From: Streptococcus mitis
GTDB taxonomy: Bacteria > Bacillota > Bacilli > Lactobacillales > Streptococcaceae
Length of the DNA stretch: 64,000 nt
Direction: 5' to 3'
Assembly: GCF_946190375.1 (NCBI RefSeq)
Contig: NZ_CAMIAF010000006.1
Location: 1-64,000, forward strand
In this document: positions 46,989 to 55,713 of the stretch, one piece after another
How positions within the stretch are numbered: the first letter of the stretch is position 1
How the letters are laid out: every line of letters starts with the position of its first letter
Program-made: the position numbers and the translations under genes
The notes under the pieces: generated by a model
Database searches by the model: none
Told to the model about the DNA's origin: nothing
Seen by the model: the letters and a program-made list of their open reading frames with translations, nothing else

Positions 46989-48886
46989 TCCAAATCGGCA
47001 AGATTTTTGCCGGACGCTATCGGATTGTGAAACAGATTGGCCGAGGAGGCATGGCAGATGTCTATTTGGCCAAGGATTTAATTCTAGACGGAGAAGAAGT
47101 GGCAGTGAAGGTCCTGAGGACCAACTACCAGACGGACCCGATAGCTGTAGCTCGTTTTCAGCGTGAAGCGAGAGCTATGGCAGATCTAGACCATCCTCAT
47201 ATCGTTCGGATAACAGATATTGGTGAGGAAGACGGTCAACAGTATCTTGCAATGGAGTATGTTGCTGGACTAGACCTCAAACGCTATATCAAGGAACACT
47301 ATCCTCTTTCTAATGAAGAAGCAGTCCGTATTATGGGACAAATTCTCTTGGCTATGCGTTTGGCCCATACTAGAGGAATTGTCCATAGGGACTTGAAACC
47401 TCAAAATATCCTTTTGACACCAGATGGGACTGCCAAGGTCACAGACTTTGGGATTGCGGTAGCCTTTGCAGAGACGAGTTTGACCCAGACTAACTCTATG
47501 CTGGGTTCGGTTCATTACTTGTCACCAGAGCAGGCGCGTGGTTCGAAGGCGACTGTGCAGAGTGATATCTATGCCATGGGGATTATTTTCTATGAGATGC
47601 TGACAGGCCATATCCCTTATGACGGGGATAGTGCGGTGACCATCGCCCTTCAGCATTTCCAGAAACCACTGCCGTCAGTTATTGATGAAAATCCATCTGT
47701 GCCTCAGGCTTTGGAGAATGTTGTTATCAAGGCAACTGCCAAGAAATTGACAGATCGTTATCAGTCAGTTGCAGAGATGTATGTGGACTTGTCTAGTAGC
47801 TTGTCTTACAATCGTCGTAATGAGCCTAAACTGGTATTTAATGATACTACTAAGGCAGACACCAAGACACTACCAAAGGTATCCCAGAGTACCTTGACTT
47901 CGATTCCTAAGGTGCAAACACAAAGTCCGAAGCCACAGACTGCGAAGCCTAGTCAGCAGGTTTCAGAAGACAATTATGCAAGCAAACCTGTTAAGAAACG
48001 GAAATTTAGAGTTCGTTATATGATTTTGTTGGCCAGCATTGTATTGGTTGCAGCCTCTCTGATTTGGATATTATCCAGAACTCCTGCAACTATTGCCATT
48101 CCAGATGTGGCAGGTCAGACAGTTGCGGAGGCCAAGGAAACGCTCAAGAAAGCCAATTTTGAGATTGGTGAAGAGAAAACAGAGGCTAGTGAAAAGGTGG
48201 AAGAAGGGCGGATTATCCGTACAGATCCTGACGCTGGAACGACTCGAAAAGAAGGTTCGAAAATCAATTTGGTTGTCTCGTCAGGCAAGCAATCTTTCCA
48301 ATTGAGTAACTATATCGGCCGTAAATCGACAGATGTTATCGCAGAACTCAAGCAGAAGAAGGTTCCTGAAAATCTCATTAAAATTGAGGAAGAGGAATCA
48401 AGTGAGAGCGAAGCAGGAACTGTTCTCAGACAGAGTCCAGCTGCCGGAACAACCTATGATTTGAGCAAGGTCTCAACGATTACCTTAACCGTTGCTAAGA
48501 AAGTAACCAGCGTTTCTATGCCAAGTTATAAAGGATCTAGTCTTGAATTTACTAAAAATAATCTTGTTCAAATTGTTGGGATTAAGGAAGCCAATATTGA
48601 AGTTGTAGAAGTGTCGACAGCTCCTGATGGAACTGCTGAGGGTACAGTCGTTGAACAGAGTCCAAAAGCAGGCGAAAAGGTTGATTTGACTAAGACGCGT
48701 GTCAAGATTTCAATCTACAAACCAAAAACACCACCGTCAACGTCATCATCAGCACCATCCCAACGTGGAAACCAAGGTTCTACTACGACACCAAGTCAGG
48801 GGAACCAACAAGGAAATCAACGAGGGAATGCACCTGCTCCTACTCAATCAAGTAGTGAAGGCAACCACGAAAATTCTCGTGATTAA
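46985..48886 (+). CDS. stkP: Ser/Thr kinase StkP with three PASTA domains
   Basis: A 633-residue membrane kinase controlling cell division and wall synthesis. Kinase domain 1-275 ([29 protein letters not shown]), a Thr/Lys/Gln linker, one membrane helix near 341-360, then three extracellular PASTA units (about 366-435, 436-506, 507-578), which sense wall fragments. Pneumococcal StkP is about 659 residues with four PASTA units. Here the fourth is absent and the last 53 residues are rich in Ser, Gln, Asn, Gly and Pro. Coupled to phpP by a 4-base overlap. A terminator follows. Confidence 0.94.
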   Translation: MIQIGKIFAGRYRIVKQIGRGGMADVYLAKDLILDGEEVAVKVLRTNYQTDPIAVARFQREARAMADLDHPHIVRITDIGEEDGQQYLAMEYVAGLDLKRYIKEHYPLSNEEAVRIMGQILLAMRLAHTRGIVHRDLKPQNILLTPDGTAKVTDFGIAVAFAETSLTQTNSMLGSVHYLSPEQARGSKATVQSDIYAMGIIFYEMLTGHIPYDGDSAVTIALQHFQKPLPSVIDENPSVPQALENVVIKATAKKLTDRYQSVAEMYVDLSSSLSYNRRNEPKLVFNDTTKADTKTLPKVSQSTLTSIPKVQTQSPKPQTAKPSQQVSEDNYASKPVKKRKFRVRYMILLASIVLVAASLIWILSRTPATIAIPDVAGQTVAEAKETLKKANFEIGEEKTEASEKVEEGRIIRTDPDAGTTRKEGSKINLVVSSGKQSFQLSNYIGRKSTDVIAELKQKKVPENLIKIEEEESSESEAGTVLRQSPAAGTTYDLSKVSTITLTVAKKVTSVSMPSYKGSSLEFTKNNLVQIVGIKEANIEVVEVSTAPDGTAEGTVVEQSPKAGEKVDLTKTRVKISIYKPKTPPSTSSSAPSQRGNQGSTTTPSQGNQQGNQRGNAPAPTQSSSEGNHENSRD

Positions 48887-48889
48887 ACG

Positions 48890-48927
48890 AATCTTTGTCA
48901 TGATTTCATGGCAAAGATTTTTTTTGA
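48890..48927 (+). terminator. Terminator after stkP
   Basis: AATCTTTG pairs with CAAAGATT, with an inner CATG/CATG stem, followed by a run of T. Confidence 0.82.
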
Positions 48928-48938
48928 GTCCAGATTTG

Positions 48939-48947
48939 TGATAGAAT
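48939..48947 (+). promoter_or_regulatory. Extended -10 for the ThrE-like pair
   Basis: TGATAGAAT at 48939-48947, 27 bases before the start codon; no strong -35. Confidence 0.5.
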
Positions 48948-48974
48948 AGAGGAAGTTGATAAAAGGAGGAAAGC

Positions 48975-49733
48975 ATGGAAGAGTCAAAAGAATTAAATGC
49001 CGTCATCGATGTGATTATGTTAGCTGGGACTATTCTCCTCAAAAGTGGTTCAGAGATTCATCGCGTAGAAGATACCATGATTCGTATTGCGCATTCGCAG
49101 GGGATTGTGGATTGTAATGTTCTTGCCATGCCTGCTGCCATCTTTTTCTCCATTGAAAATACCAATATTTCGCGTATGAAGCGCGTGACCTCATCTTCTT
49201 ATAACATCGAAAAAGTCTGCGATGTGAACCAGATTTCTCGTCAGTTGGTGGGGGGGCGGATTGATTTAGAGACAGCCTTCAAGCAATTGACTGCTTTGCA
49301 AGCCCAACCTCTTCCCTATACTAAGTTGCAGGTAACTCTGGCTGCGACCTTTAGTGCTCCTTTCTTTTCAGTTATGTTTAGTGGAAATATCTACGACGCA
49401 CTTGGGGCAGGAGTGGCTACCTTATTTGGTTTTGCCTTTTCCCTTTATGTGGAGAAGTTTATCCGAATTCCTTTTGTGACAGCCTTTGCTGGAGCCTTTG
49501 TCTTTGGTATGATTGCCCAGTTTTGGGCTCGCTACACAGGTTTTCCTTCAACGGCAGATTTGATTATAGCTGGTGCGGTCATGCCTTTTGTACCAGGAAT
49601 TGCCTTGACCAATGCGGTCCGTGATATTATGACTAACCACATAAACTCTGGTATGAGCAAGATGTTTGAATCCCTACTCATTACCCTTGCTTTAGGGGCA
49701 GGAACTTCTGTTGCCTTGGTATTGATGAATTAA
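48975..49733 (+). CDS. ThrE-family threonine/serine exporter, larger half
   Basis: A 252-residue membrane protein (DUF1212 half of ThrE). A soluble N-terminal region with GSEIHRVEDTM is followed by about five transmembrane helices (FFSVMFSGNIYDALGAGVA, FAGAFVFGMIAQFW). In Corynebacterium a single ThrE protein exports threonine and serine; in many Firmicutes it is split in two genes as here. AAAGGAGG precedes ATG 48975. One base separates it from the next gene. Confidence 0.85.
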   Translation: MEESKELNAVIDVIMLAGTILLKSGSEIHRVEDTMIRIAHSQGIVDCNVLAMPAAIFFSIENTNISRMKRVTSSSYNIEKVCDVNQISRQLVGGRIDLETAFKQLTALQAQPLPYTKLQVTLAATFSAPFFSVMFSGNIYDALGAGVATLFGFAFSLYVEKFIRIPFVTAFAGAFVFGMIAQFWARYTGFPSTADLIIAGAVMPFVPGIALTNAVRDIMTNHINSGMSKMFESLLITLALGAGTSVALVLMN

Positions 49734-49734
49734 T

Positions 49735-50172
49735 ATGACACTAACAACCTTTTTATTACAAGCAGTAGCAAGTCTTCTTGCTATTATTACCTTTCTAATC
49801 GTACTCAATGTGCAACGCTCTATGCTCTTACCTGGAGGGATTTTGGGCATGGCTGTCTGGCTGATTTATCTCTTGCTCAAGGAACCGACCAATGTTATTG
49901 TGGCTACCTTTATTGCAGCCATTATCGGTTCTTGTGTCAGCCAGATTTTAAGTATTCTTTATAAGACACCTGCTGTGGTATTTATCTTAGCCATCTTGGC
50001 ACCTCTGGTTCCGGGTTATCTCTCCTATCGGACAACTGCCTTTTTTGTGACAGGAGATTACAGTCATGCCATTGCTAGTGCAACCTTGGTTGTTATGTTG
50101 GCTTTGGTAATTTCTATTGGAATGGCTAGCGGAACAGTGGTTCTCAGACTGTATTCTCACTTACGAAAATAG
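49735..50172 (+). CDS. ThrE-family threonine/serine exporter, smaller half
   Basis: A 145-residue membrane protein of four or five helices (DUF3815/ThrE_2 half), with APLVPGYLSYRTT matching the PFVPGIALTNAV of the partner gene, which shows the two halves are related. Starts one base after the partner's stop and should form the exporter with it. A strong terminator follows. Confidence 0.83.
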   Translation: MTLTTFLLQAVASLLAIITFLIVLNVQRSMLLPGGILGMAVWLIYLLLKEPTNVIVATFIAAIIGSCVSQILSILYKTPAVVFILAILAPLVPGYLSYRTTAFFVTGDYSHAIASATLVVMLALVISIGMASGTVVLRLYSHLRK

Positions 50173-50190
50173 CATAATGGTTAGAATAAT

Positions 50191-50224
50191 AAGCGACTTG
50201 ATTTGGTGAATCAAGTCTTTTTTC
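50191..50224 (+). terminator. Terminator after the ThrE-like pair
   Basis: Perfect 9-bp stem GACTTGATT/AATCAAGTC (50195-50217, loop TGGTG) followed by TTTTTT. Confidence 0.88.
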
Positions 50225-50243
50225 TCTCTTTTACTGCCATTTG

Positions 50244-50252
50244 TGATAAAAT
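50244..50252 (+). promoter_or_regulatory. Extended -10 for mvaS-mvaA
   Basis: TGATAAAAT at 50244-50252, 45 bases before the chosen mvaS start; -35 weak. Confidence 0.5.
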
Positions 50253-50297
50253 AGTATAGAACGATTTTTTACAATGAATGATAAAACAGAGGTAAAT

Positions 50298-51470
50298 ATG
50301 ACAATCGGTATTGATAAGATTGGTTTTGCGACCAGTCAATATGTCTTGAAATTACAAGACTTAGCAGAAGCGAGGGGAATTGACCCTGAAAAATTAAGTA
50401 AAGGACTCTTACTCAAGGAATTGAGTATTGCGCCCCTAACTGAGGATATCGTAACTTTGGCGGCCAGTGCTAGTGACTCTATTTTAACTGAGCAAGAAAG
50501 ACAAGAAATCGATATGGTCATTGTGGCGACTGAGTCAGGAATTGACCAGAGTAAGGCTGCAGCCGTCTTTGTGCATGGCTTGCTGGGCATCCAGCCCTTT
50601 GCTCGTAGTTTCGAGATTAAAGAAGCCTGCTATGGAGCGACAGCGGCCCTTCATTATGCCAAATTGCATGTGGAAAATTCTCCAGAGTCCAAGGTCTTGG
50701 TCATTGCCAGTGATATTGCCAAATACGGTATTGAAACTCCAGGAGAACCCACTCAGGGTGCTGGAAGTGTGGCCATGTTGATTACACAAAATCCACGCAT
50801 TATGGCCTTTAATAATGACAATGTGGCTCAGACCCGTGATATCATGGATTTCTGGCGTCCAAATTACTCAACAACTCCTTATGTAAATGGTGTCTATTCT
50901 ACCCAACAATATCTAGATAGTTTGAAAACGACTTGGCTTGAATACCAAAAACGCTACCAGCTTACTTTAGATGATTTTGCGGCTGTTTGTTTCCACTTGC
51001 CTTACCCTAAATTAGCGCTAAAAGGCTTGAAAAAAATCATGGATAAGAGCCTGCCTCAAGAGAAAAAAGACCTCTTGCAAAACCATTTTGACCAGTCTAT
51101 TCTCTACAGTCAAAAGGTGGGGAATATCTATACAGGTTCGCTTTTCCTTGGACTTTTGTCTCTCTTGGAAAATACAGATAGCTTGAAGGCTGGGGATAAA
51201 ATTGCCCTTTATAGTTACGGAAGTGGTGCTGTGGCTGAGTTCTTCAGTGGTGAATTGGTTGAAGGATATGAAGCTTATCTGGATAAAGGCCGCTTGAATA
51301 AGCTCAACCAACGAACTGCCCTGTCTGTTGCTGACTATGAAAAAGTCTTCTTTGAAGAAGTAGACTTGGATGAAACAAATTCTGCCCAGTTTGCTGGCTA
51401 TGAAAATCAAGATTTTGCCTTGGTTGAAATTGTTGACCACCAACGCCGTTATAGCAAGGTTGAAAAATAA
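50298..51470 (+). CDS. mvaS: Hydroxymethylglutaryl-CoA synthase
   Basis: A 390-residue thiolase-fold enzyme joining acetyl-CoA and acetoacetyl-CoA, an early step of the mevalonate route to isoprenoids. The catalytic Cys is in EACYGATAALHYAK, and the GAGSVAMLI and HLPYPK regions are typical. I chose ATG 50298 (MTIGIDKIGF) because ACAGAGG lies 5 bases upstream; ATG 50274 lacks a site. The stop overlaps mvaA by one base. Confidence 0.94.
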   Translation: MTIGIDKIGFATSQYVLKLQDLAEARGIDPEKLSKGLLLKELSIAPLTEDIVTLAASASDSILTEQERQEIDMVIVATESGIDQSKAAAVFVHGLLGIQPFARSFEIKEACYGATAALHYAKLHVENSPESKVLVIASDIAKYGIETPGEPTQGAGSVAMLITQNPRIMAFNNDNVAQTRDIMDFWRPNYSTTPYVNGVYSTQQYLDSLKTTWLEYQKRYQLTLDDFAAVCFHLPYPKLALKGLKKIMDKSLPQEKKDLLQNHFDQSILYSQKVGNIYTGSLFLGLLSLLENTDSLKAGDKIALYSYGSGAVAEFFSGELVEGYEAYLDKGRLNKLNQRTALSVADYEKVFFEEVDLDETNSAQFAGYENQDFALVEIVDHQRRYSKVEK

Positions 51471-52744
51471 TGAAGATAAGTTGGAATGGATTTTCTAAAA
51501 AATCATACCAAGAGCGCCTCGAGCTGTTAAAAGCTCAGGCGCTCCTTAGTCCTGAGAGACAAGAGAGTTTGGAGCAGGATGAACAGATGAGTGTGACTGT
51601 GGCAGACCAGCTGAGTGAGAATGTAGTGGGAACTTTTTCTCTGCCTTATTCGCTGGTTCCAGAGGTTCTCGTTAACGGTCAGGAATACACAGTTCCCTAT
51701 GTGACAGAAGAACCGTCCGTGGTTGCTGCGGCTAGCTATGCCAGTAAAATCATCAAGCGAACAGGTGGCTTTACTGCTCAGGTTCATGAGCGCCAGATGA
51801 TTGGGCAGGTAGCCCTTTATCAAGTTGATGATCCTGAACAAGCGCTAGAGAAGATTTCCAGCAAGAAAGCGGAGCTCTTGGAGCTTGCCAATCAAGCCTA
51901 TCCTTCTATCGTTAAACGTGGAGGTGGGGCGCGTGATTTACATGTAGAACAGCTCAAAAACGAAACAGACTTTCTAGTCGTTTATCTTCATGTCGATACC
52001 CAAGAAGCCATGGGAGCCAATATGCTCAACACCATGCTGGAAGCCTTGAAACCAGTCTTAGAAGAACTCAGCCAGGGACAGAGTCTCATGGGAATCCTAT
52101 CCAACTACGCGACCGATTCTCTAGTGACAGCAAACTGTCGCATCGCCTTTCGCTATTTGAGCCGTCAAAAGGATCAAGGGCGAGAGATTGCGGAGAAAAT
52201 AGCTTTGGCTAGCCAGTTTGCGCAGGCTGATCCTTATCGAGCAGCTACCCACAATAAAGGGATTTTTAACGGTATTGATGCTATTTTGATTGCTACTGGA
52301 AATGACTGGCGTGCCATTGAGGCGGGATCTCATGCTTTTGCCAGTCGAGATGGACGCTATCAAGGTCTTAGTCAATGGACGCTGAACACGGAAAGAGAAG
52401 AATTGGTTGGTGAGATGACTCTGCCCATGCCTGTAGCGACCAAGGGTGGTTCTATCGGACTCAACCCTCGTGTAGCCCTCAGTCACGAACTACTGGGAAA
52501 TCCTTGTGCCAAAGAACTTGCTCAGATTATCGTGTCTATCGGTCTTGCCCAAAACTTTGCAGCTCTCAAAGCCTTGGTGAGTACAGGAATCCAGCAAGGT
52601 CACATGAAATTGCAGGCCAAATCTTTAGCACTCCTAGCAGGTGCCAGTGAGTCAGAGGTAGCTCCCCTAGTCGAGCAACTTATCGCAGATAAAACCTTTA
52701 ACCTAGAGACAGCCCAGCGCTATCTCGAAAATTTAAGATTATAA
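51470..52744 (+). CDS. mvaA: Hydroxymethylglutaryl-CoA reductase, class II
   Basis: A 424-residue reductase forming mevalonate. Signatures: ENVVGTFSLPYSLVPEVLVNG, MGANMLNTMLE, and the GNDWRAIEAGSHAFA region. Bacterial class II enzymes have no membrane anchor, as here. Translationally coupled to mvaS; terminator at 52745-52775. Confidence 0.94.
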   Translation: MKISWNGFSKKSYQERLELLKAQALLSPERQESLEQDEQMSVTVADQLSENVVGTFSLPYSLVPEVLVNGQEYTVPYVTEEPSVVAAASYASKIIKRTGGFTAQVHERQMIGQVALYQVDDPEQALEKISSKKAELLELANQAYPSIVKRGGGARDLHVEQLKNETDFLVVYLHVDTQEAMGANMLNTMLEALKPVLEELSQGQSLMGILSNYATDSLVTANCRIAFRYLSRQKDQGREIAEKIALASQFAQADPYRAATHNKGIFNGIDAILIATGNDWRAIEAGSHAFASRDGRYQGLSQWTLNTEREELVGEMTLPMPVATKGGSIGLNPRVALSHELLGNPCAKELAQIIVSIGLAQNFAALKALVSTGIQQGHMKLQAKSLALLAGASESEVAPLVEQLIADKTFNLETAQRYLENLRL

Positions 52745-52775
52745 AAAACTCAGACGAATTCGGTCTGAGTTTTCT
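52745..52775 (+). terminator. Terminator after mvaA
   Basis: AAAACTCAGAC and GTCTGAGTTTT pair around GAATTCG, followed by CTTG; the flanking A and T runs make it suited to both directions. Confidence 0.78.
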
Positions 52776-52781
52776 TGTGCT

Positions 52782-52937
52782 TATACTCAATGAAAATCAA
52801 AGAGCAAAATAGGAAGCTAGTCGCAGGTTGCTCAAAGCACTGCTTTGAGGTTGTAGATAAGACTGACGAAGTCAGTTACATATATCTACGGTAAGGCGAC
52901 GCTGACGTGGTTTGAATTTGATTTTCGAAGAGTATTA
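52782..52937 (-). repeat. BOX repeat, boxA-boxB-boxC form
   Basis: Same family and orientation as the copy at 27558-27689: boxC on the left, boxA on the right, here with one boxB-like unit containing GACTGACGAAGTCAGT. Its right edge contributes the TAA of scrR on the minus strand. Confidence 0.9.
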
Positions 52938-53900
52938 AATACTTTTTCCTGGTAATAAGGTAACTGGTAAAAAGTAACCTGTTGTCGCGACTTCCTTGCC
53001 TTCAATCTTTTGCAAGAGAAGATCAACAGTGAGGCAGGCAATCTCTTCCAAGGGTTGCTTAATAGTAGCCAGTTGAGGGTAGTAATTCTCGATAAAGTAA
53101 GTCCCATCATAGCCGATGACCTTGAGCTCTTCAGGGACAGAAATGCCCAGTTCCTGAGCGATTTTAATGATCAGAATAGCTGTTAAGTCATCTGAAGCAA
53201 AAATGGCATCTGGCTTTTGTCGAGTCAAGATATTCTTGATTTCCATTTCTTTTCTGACGGGAGAAAAGTCACTGGAAACATTGATAATAGGAGCTTTTGG
53301 GAGTACAGATGCAAAACCAGCGTGGCGTAGTCCAGTTGGCGAATTGGAATTGTCATTCCCTGTAATCATAATGATAGACTGGGCACCTGTCTTGGCCAAG
53401 GTTTGGGCAGCTAGAACTCCACCAGCGTAGTTGTCAGAGGAAACGACTGGAATGTCTGGCGATAGGTTTCGGTCAAAGGAAATAATTGGCGCGGTCACAC
53501 GATTGTAGTCTTCGATTCCCAAGTTGTGACTACCAGAAATGATGCCGTCCACCTGATTGGCTTCCAACATTTCGATGTATTCGCGTTCCTTCTCAGAATC
53601 GTGCTCACTGTTGCAGATGATGGTCTTGTAACCATTCTTAAAAAGTTGGTGTTCCAGTTTATCAATCAATTCTGCATAGAAAACGTTGGAAATATTGGGG
53701 AAAATCAAACCGATTAACTTAGCTGACTTTCCTTGTAGACTACGAGCCAGATTGTTGGGTTTATAGCCTAATTCCCGCATGGCTTCATTTACCTTTTGAA
53801 TGGTTTTTTCAGATAGATAGCCTTTTTTATTGATAACCCGAGAAACGGTAGTAGGGCTGACACCTGCAAGTTTGGCGACATCAGTTAGTTTTGCGACCAT
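52935..53900 (-). CDS. scrR: Sucrose operon repressor ScrR (LacI family)
   Basis: A 321-residue LacI-type regulator. The N-terminal helix-turn-helix reads LTDVAKLAGVSPTTVSRVIN, followed by a periplasmic-binding-like sugar domain (ASDDLTAILIIKIAQELG near the end). It should repress scrB-scrR and scrA-scrK in the absence of sucrose-derived inducer. Its start overlaps scrB by 20 bases, so the two are one operon. The stop codon lies within the edge of a BOX repeat. Confidence 0.93.
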   Translation of the reverse strand: MVAKLTDVAKLAGVSPTTVSRVINKKGYLSEKTIQKVNEAMRELGYKPNNLARSLQGKSAKLIGLIFPNISNVFYAELIDKLEHQLFKNGYKTIICNSEHDSEKEREYIEMLEANQVDGIISGSHNLGIEDYNRVTAPIISFDRNLSPDIPVVSSDNYAGGVLAAQTLAKTGAQSIIMITGNDNSNSPTGLRHAGFASVLPKAPIINVSSDFSPVRKEMEIKNILTRQKPDAIFASDDLTAILIIKIAQELGISVPEELKVIGYDGTYFIENYYPQLATIKQPLEEIACLTVDLLLQKIEGKEVATTGYFLPVTLLPGKSI

Positions 53901-55335
53901 AATCTAATTCATAGTAAGTTCCAGTTGGGTTTCCAGATTTGATGAGGATCCCATTTTGGTCCGCATGTGGGAAGACACGACCGGAAAATACTTTTTCTCC
54001 TTTATTGATGAAAATTTCAAAGACAGAGTTATCGATGAAAATCGTAGCAGTAGTGGCCTGGTTATCGATTGGACAAGAACGAGTTGTCCCAAATTCTTGG
54101 GCGTACTGTTCACCAGCCTGGCTACGATCCACTGTCACTTGACCATTTACAAGGTCAAAGTTGATGGAAAGTCCCTTGCCTTCTTGATCAGCAAGTAAGA
54201 CAATCTCGCTCAGGCTATTAGCTTCCAAGTTGAGTTCAAGTTCGTAAGTGTTCTTGGTTTGGGCACGGTTTGAGAAAGGTTCTTCAGTAGCACGAAGGTC
54301 CTTGATAGCTGCGACTGGGTATTGGTAGAGTTTGCCGTCTTTGATAGTGAGTTCCTTGACCAAAGAGAAGGTTCCTTGGTGGTCAAAACGGTCAGATGGA
54401 TATGAAACATCAGGCAAGCCAAGCCAGCTAACAGCTAGAGTGCGTCCATCAGGAGCGTTGAAGGCTTGAGTTGCATAGGCTTCAAAACCATAGTCCATGT
54501 TTTGGAGTTGAGATACATCTACCATTTTGGCATTTTTAGGGTCAAAGGAAGCCCCGATTTTGTACATATTTGGATAGATATTGTCGTAATCTAGAACATC
54601 TTTATCCAATCCTTGTGGGCAGTAAAGAAGGACAGGTTGCTCTCCTACAAAGACCAGATTTGGACATTCCATCATGTAGGCAGTGTGGTCGTTAGCAAAG
54701 TCAAGGTTGCCAACGGCTTGCCAGTTTGTATAGTCGTTGTCTACAGCCTTGTAGAGACGGATGAAGCCTTTTTTCTCTAAATCCTGTCCACCGACGATAG
54801 CATAGTATTGGCCCTTGAAGTTAAAAATTTGCGGATCACGGAAGTGGTCAGTAGAGTCTGCTGGCTGGTCAATCAAGATCTTATCAATCTTGGTAATCTT
54901 GCCATCCTTATCCATCAAAGCTCCAATCTGGTAAGGGTGACGGAGCCAGTTTTCATCGCGGACATTTCCTGTATAAAATAGGAACAAGTTATCGCCAAAC
55001 TGCATGGCAGAACCAGAGTAGGCACCGTGGCTATCTAATGGAGTATCAGGCAAAACTTTGACTCCAGTTTCTGTGAAGTGAACCAAATCATCACTTTCTA
55101 GCTGTGCCCAAGATTTTAAACCGTGGGCCGCACCAAAAGGAAAATTCTGGTAAAAGAGGATCCACTTTCCATCAAAGTAAGAAAAGCCATTTGGGTCGTT
55201 GAGAAGTCCTGTTTTTGGCTCAACATGGTAATGAGTATGCCATGGAGATTGTGCCATATTTTCTTTTATATTTTGAATTTCTTCTTGCGTCCAATCTTGA
55301 TAAAGTCTGTAACGACGCTCAGTAGTCCATTCCAT
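53881..55335 (-). CDS. scrB: Sucrose-6-phosphate hydrolase
   Basis: A 484-residue GH32 enzyme cleaving sucrose-6-phosphate to glucose-6-phosphate and fructose. The nucleophile motif GLLNDPNGF, the transition-state FRDPQIF and the acid/base region MECPNL are present. Three overlapping ATGs follow GGAGG; the in-frame one at 55335 is nine bases away. It works with ScrA, which delivers sucrose-6-phosphate, and ScrK, which phosphorylates fructose. Confidence 0.95.
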   Translation of the reverse strand: MEWTTERRYRLYQDWTQEEIQNIKENMAQSPWHTHYHVEPKTGLLNDPNGFSYFDGKWILFYQNFPFGAAHGLKSWAQLESDDLVHFTETGVKVLPDTPLDSHGAYSGSAMQFGDNLFLFYTGNVRDENWLRHPYQIGALMDKDGKITKIDKILIDQPADSTDHFRDPQIFNFKGQYYAIVGGQDLEKKGFIRLYKAVDNDYTNWQAVGNLDFANDHTAYMMECPNLVFVGEQPVLLYCPQGLDKDVLDYDNIYPNMYKIGASFDPKNAKMVDVSQLQNMDYGFEAYATQAFNAPDGRTLAVSWLGLPDVSYPSDRFDHQGTFSLVKELTIKDGKLYQYPVAAIKDLRATEEPFSNRAQTKNTYELELNLEANSLSEIVLLADQEGKGLSINFDLVNGQVTVDRSQAGEQYAQEFGTTRSCPIDNQATTATIFIDNSVFEIFINKGEKVFSGRVFPHADQNGILIKSGNPTGTYYELDYGRKTN

Positions 55336-55713
55336 TCATTCATTCCTCCAAAAATCTTATCACATTTAATAGTAACCGTTTTCGATAAAAAATGCAAGCC
55401 TTTTATGTTAAAAAAGAGAAAAAACTGTTAAACGTTTATCATAAATTTAAAGCAGGAAATTAATCAACTTTTCAAGAAAATATGAAAGATAATGAAACAA
55501 AAGCCTTTTAACTAAGATTTCAAACTTGTTTTTTAAGGAATTCCTGCTAAAACAGTCAAAATCAATCAATCTAAAGCGAGCTTACTAAGTGGATAGAATA
55601 TTTTTTCTGCAAAACGCTTGACATATTTCTAAAACATGATAAAATAATAGTCGTAGGGCGAATAAAATCGCTTTCAAACAATAACAAAATTTTATATAAG
55701 GAGATTTTTGCAA
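55336..55713. promoter_or_regulatory. scrB/scrA divergent promoter region with LacI/CcpA-type operators
   Basis: scrA side: -35 TTGACA (55618-55623), 16-base spacer, extended -10 TGATAAAAT (55637-55645), then TAAAATCGCTTTCA (55663-55676), one mismatch from the cre consensus and also like a ScrR site, placed just downstream as a roadblock. scrB side (minus): extended -10 TGATAAGAT (complement of 55354-55362), with an operator-like GAAAACGGTTAC (complement of 55372-55383) over the -35. Between them is the palindrome TAAACGTTTA (55429-55438). These fit control by ScrR and CcpA. Confidence 0.65.
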
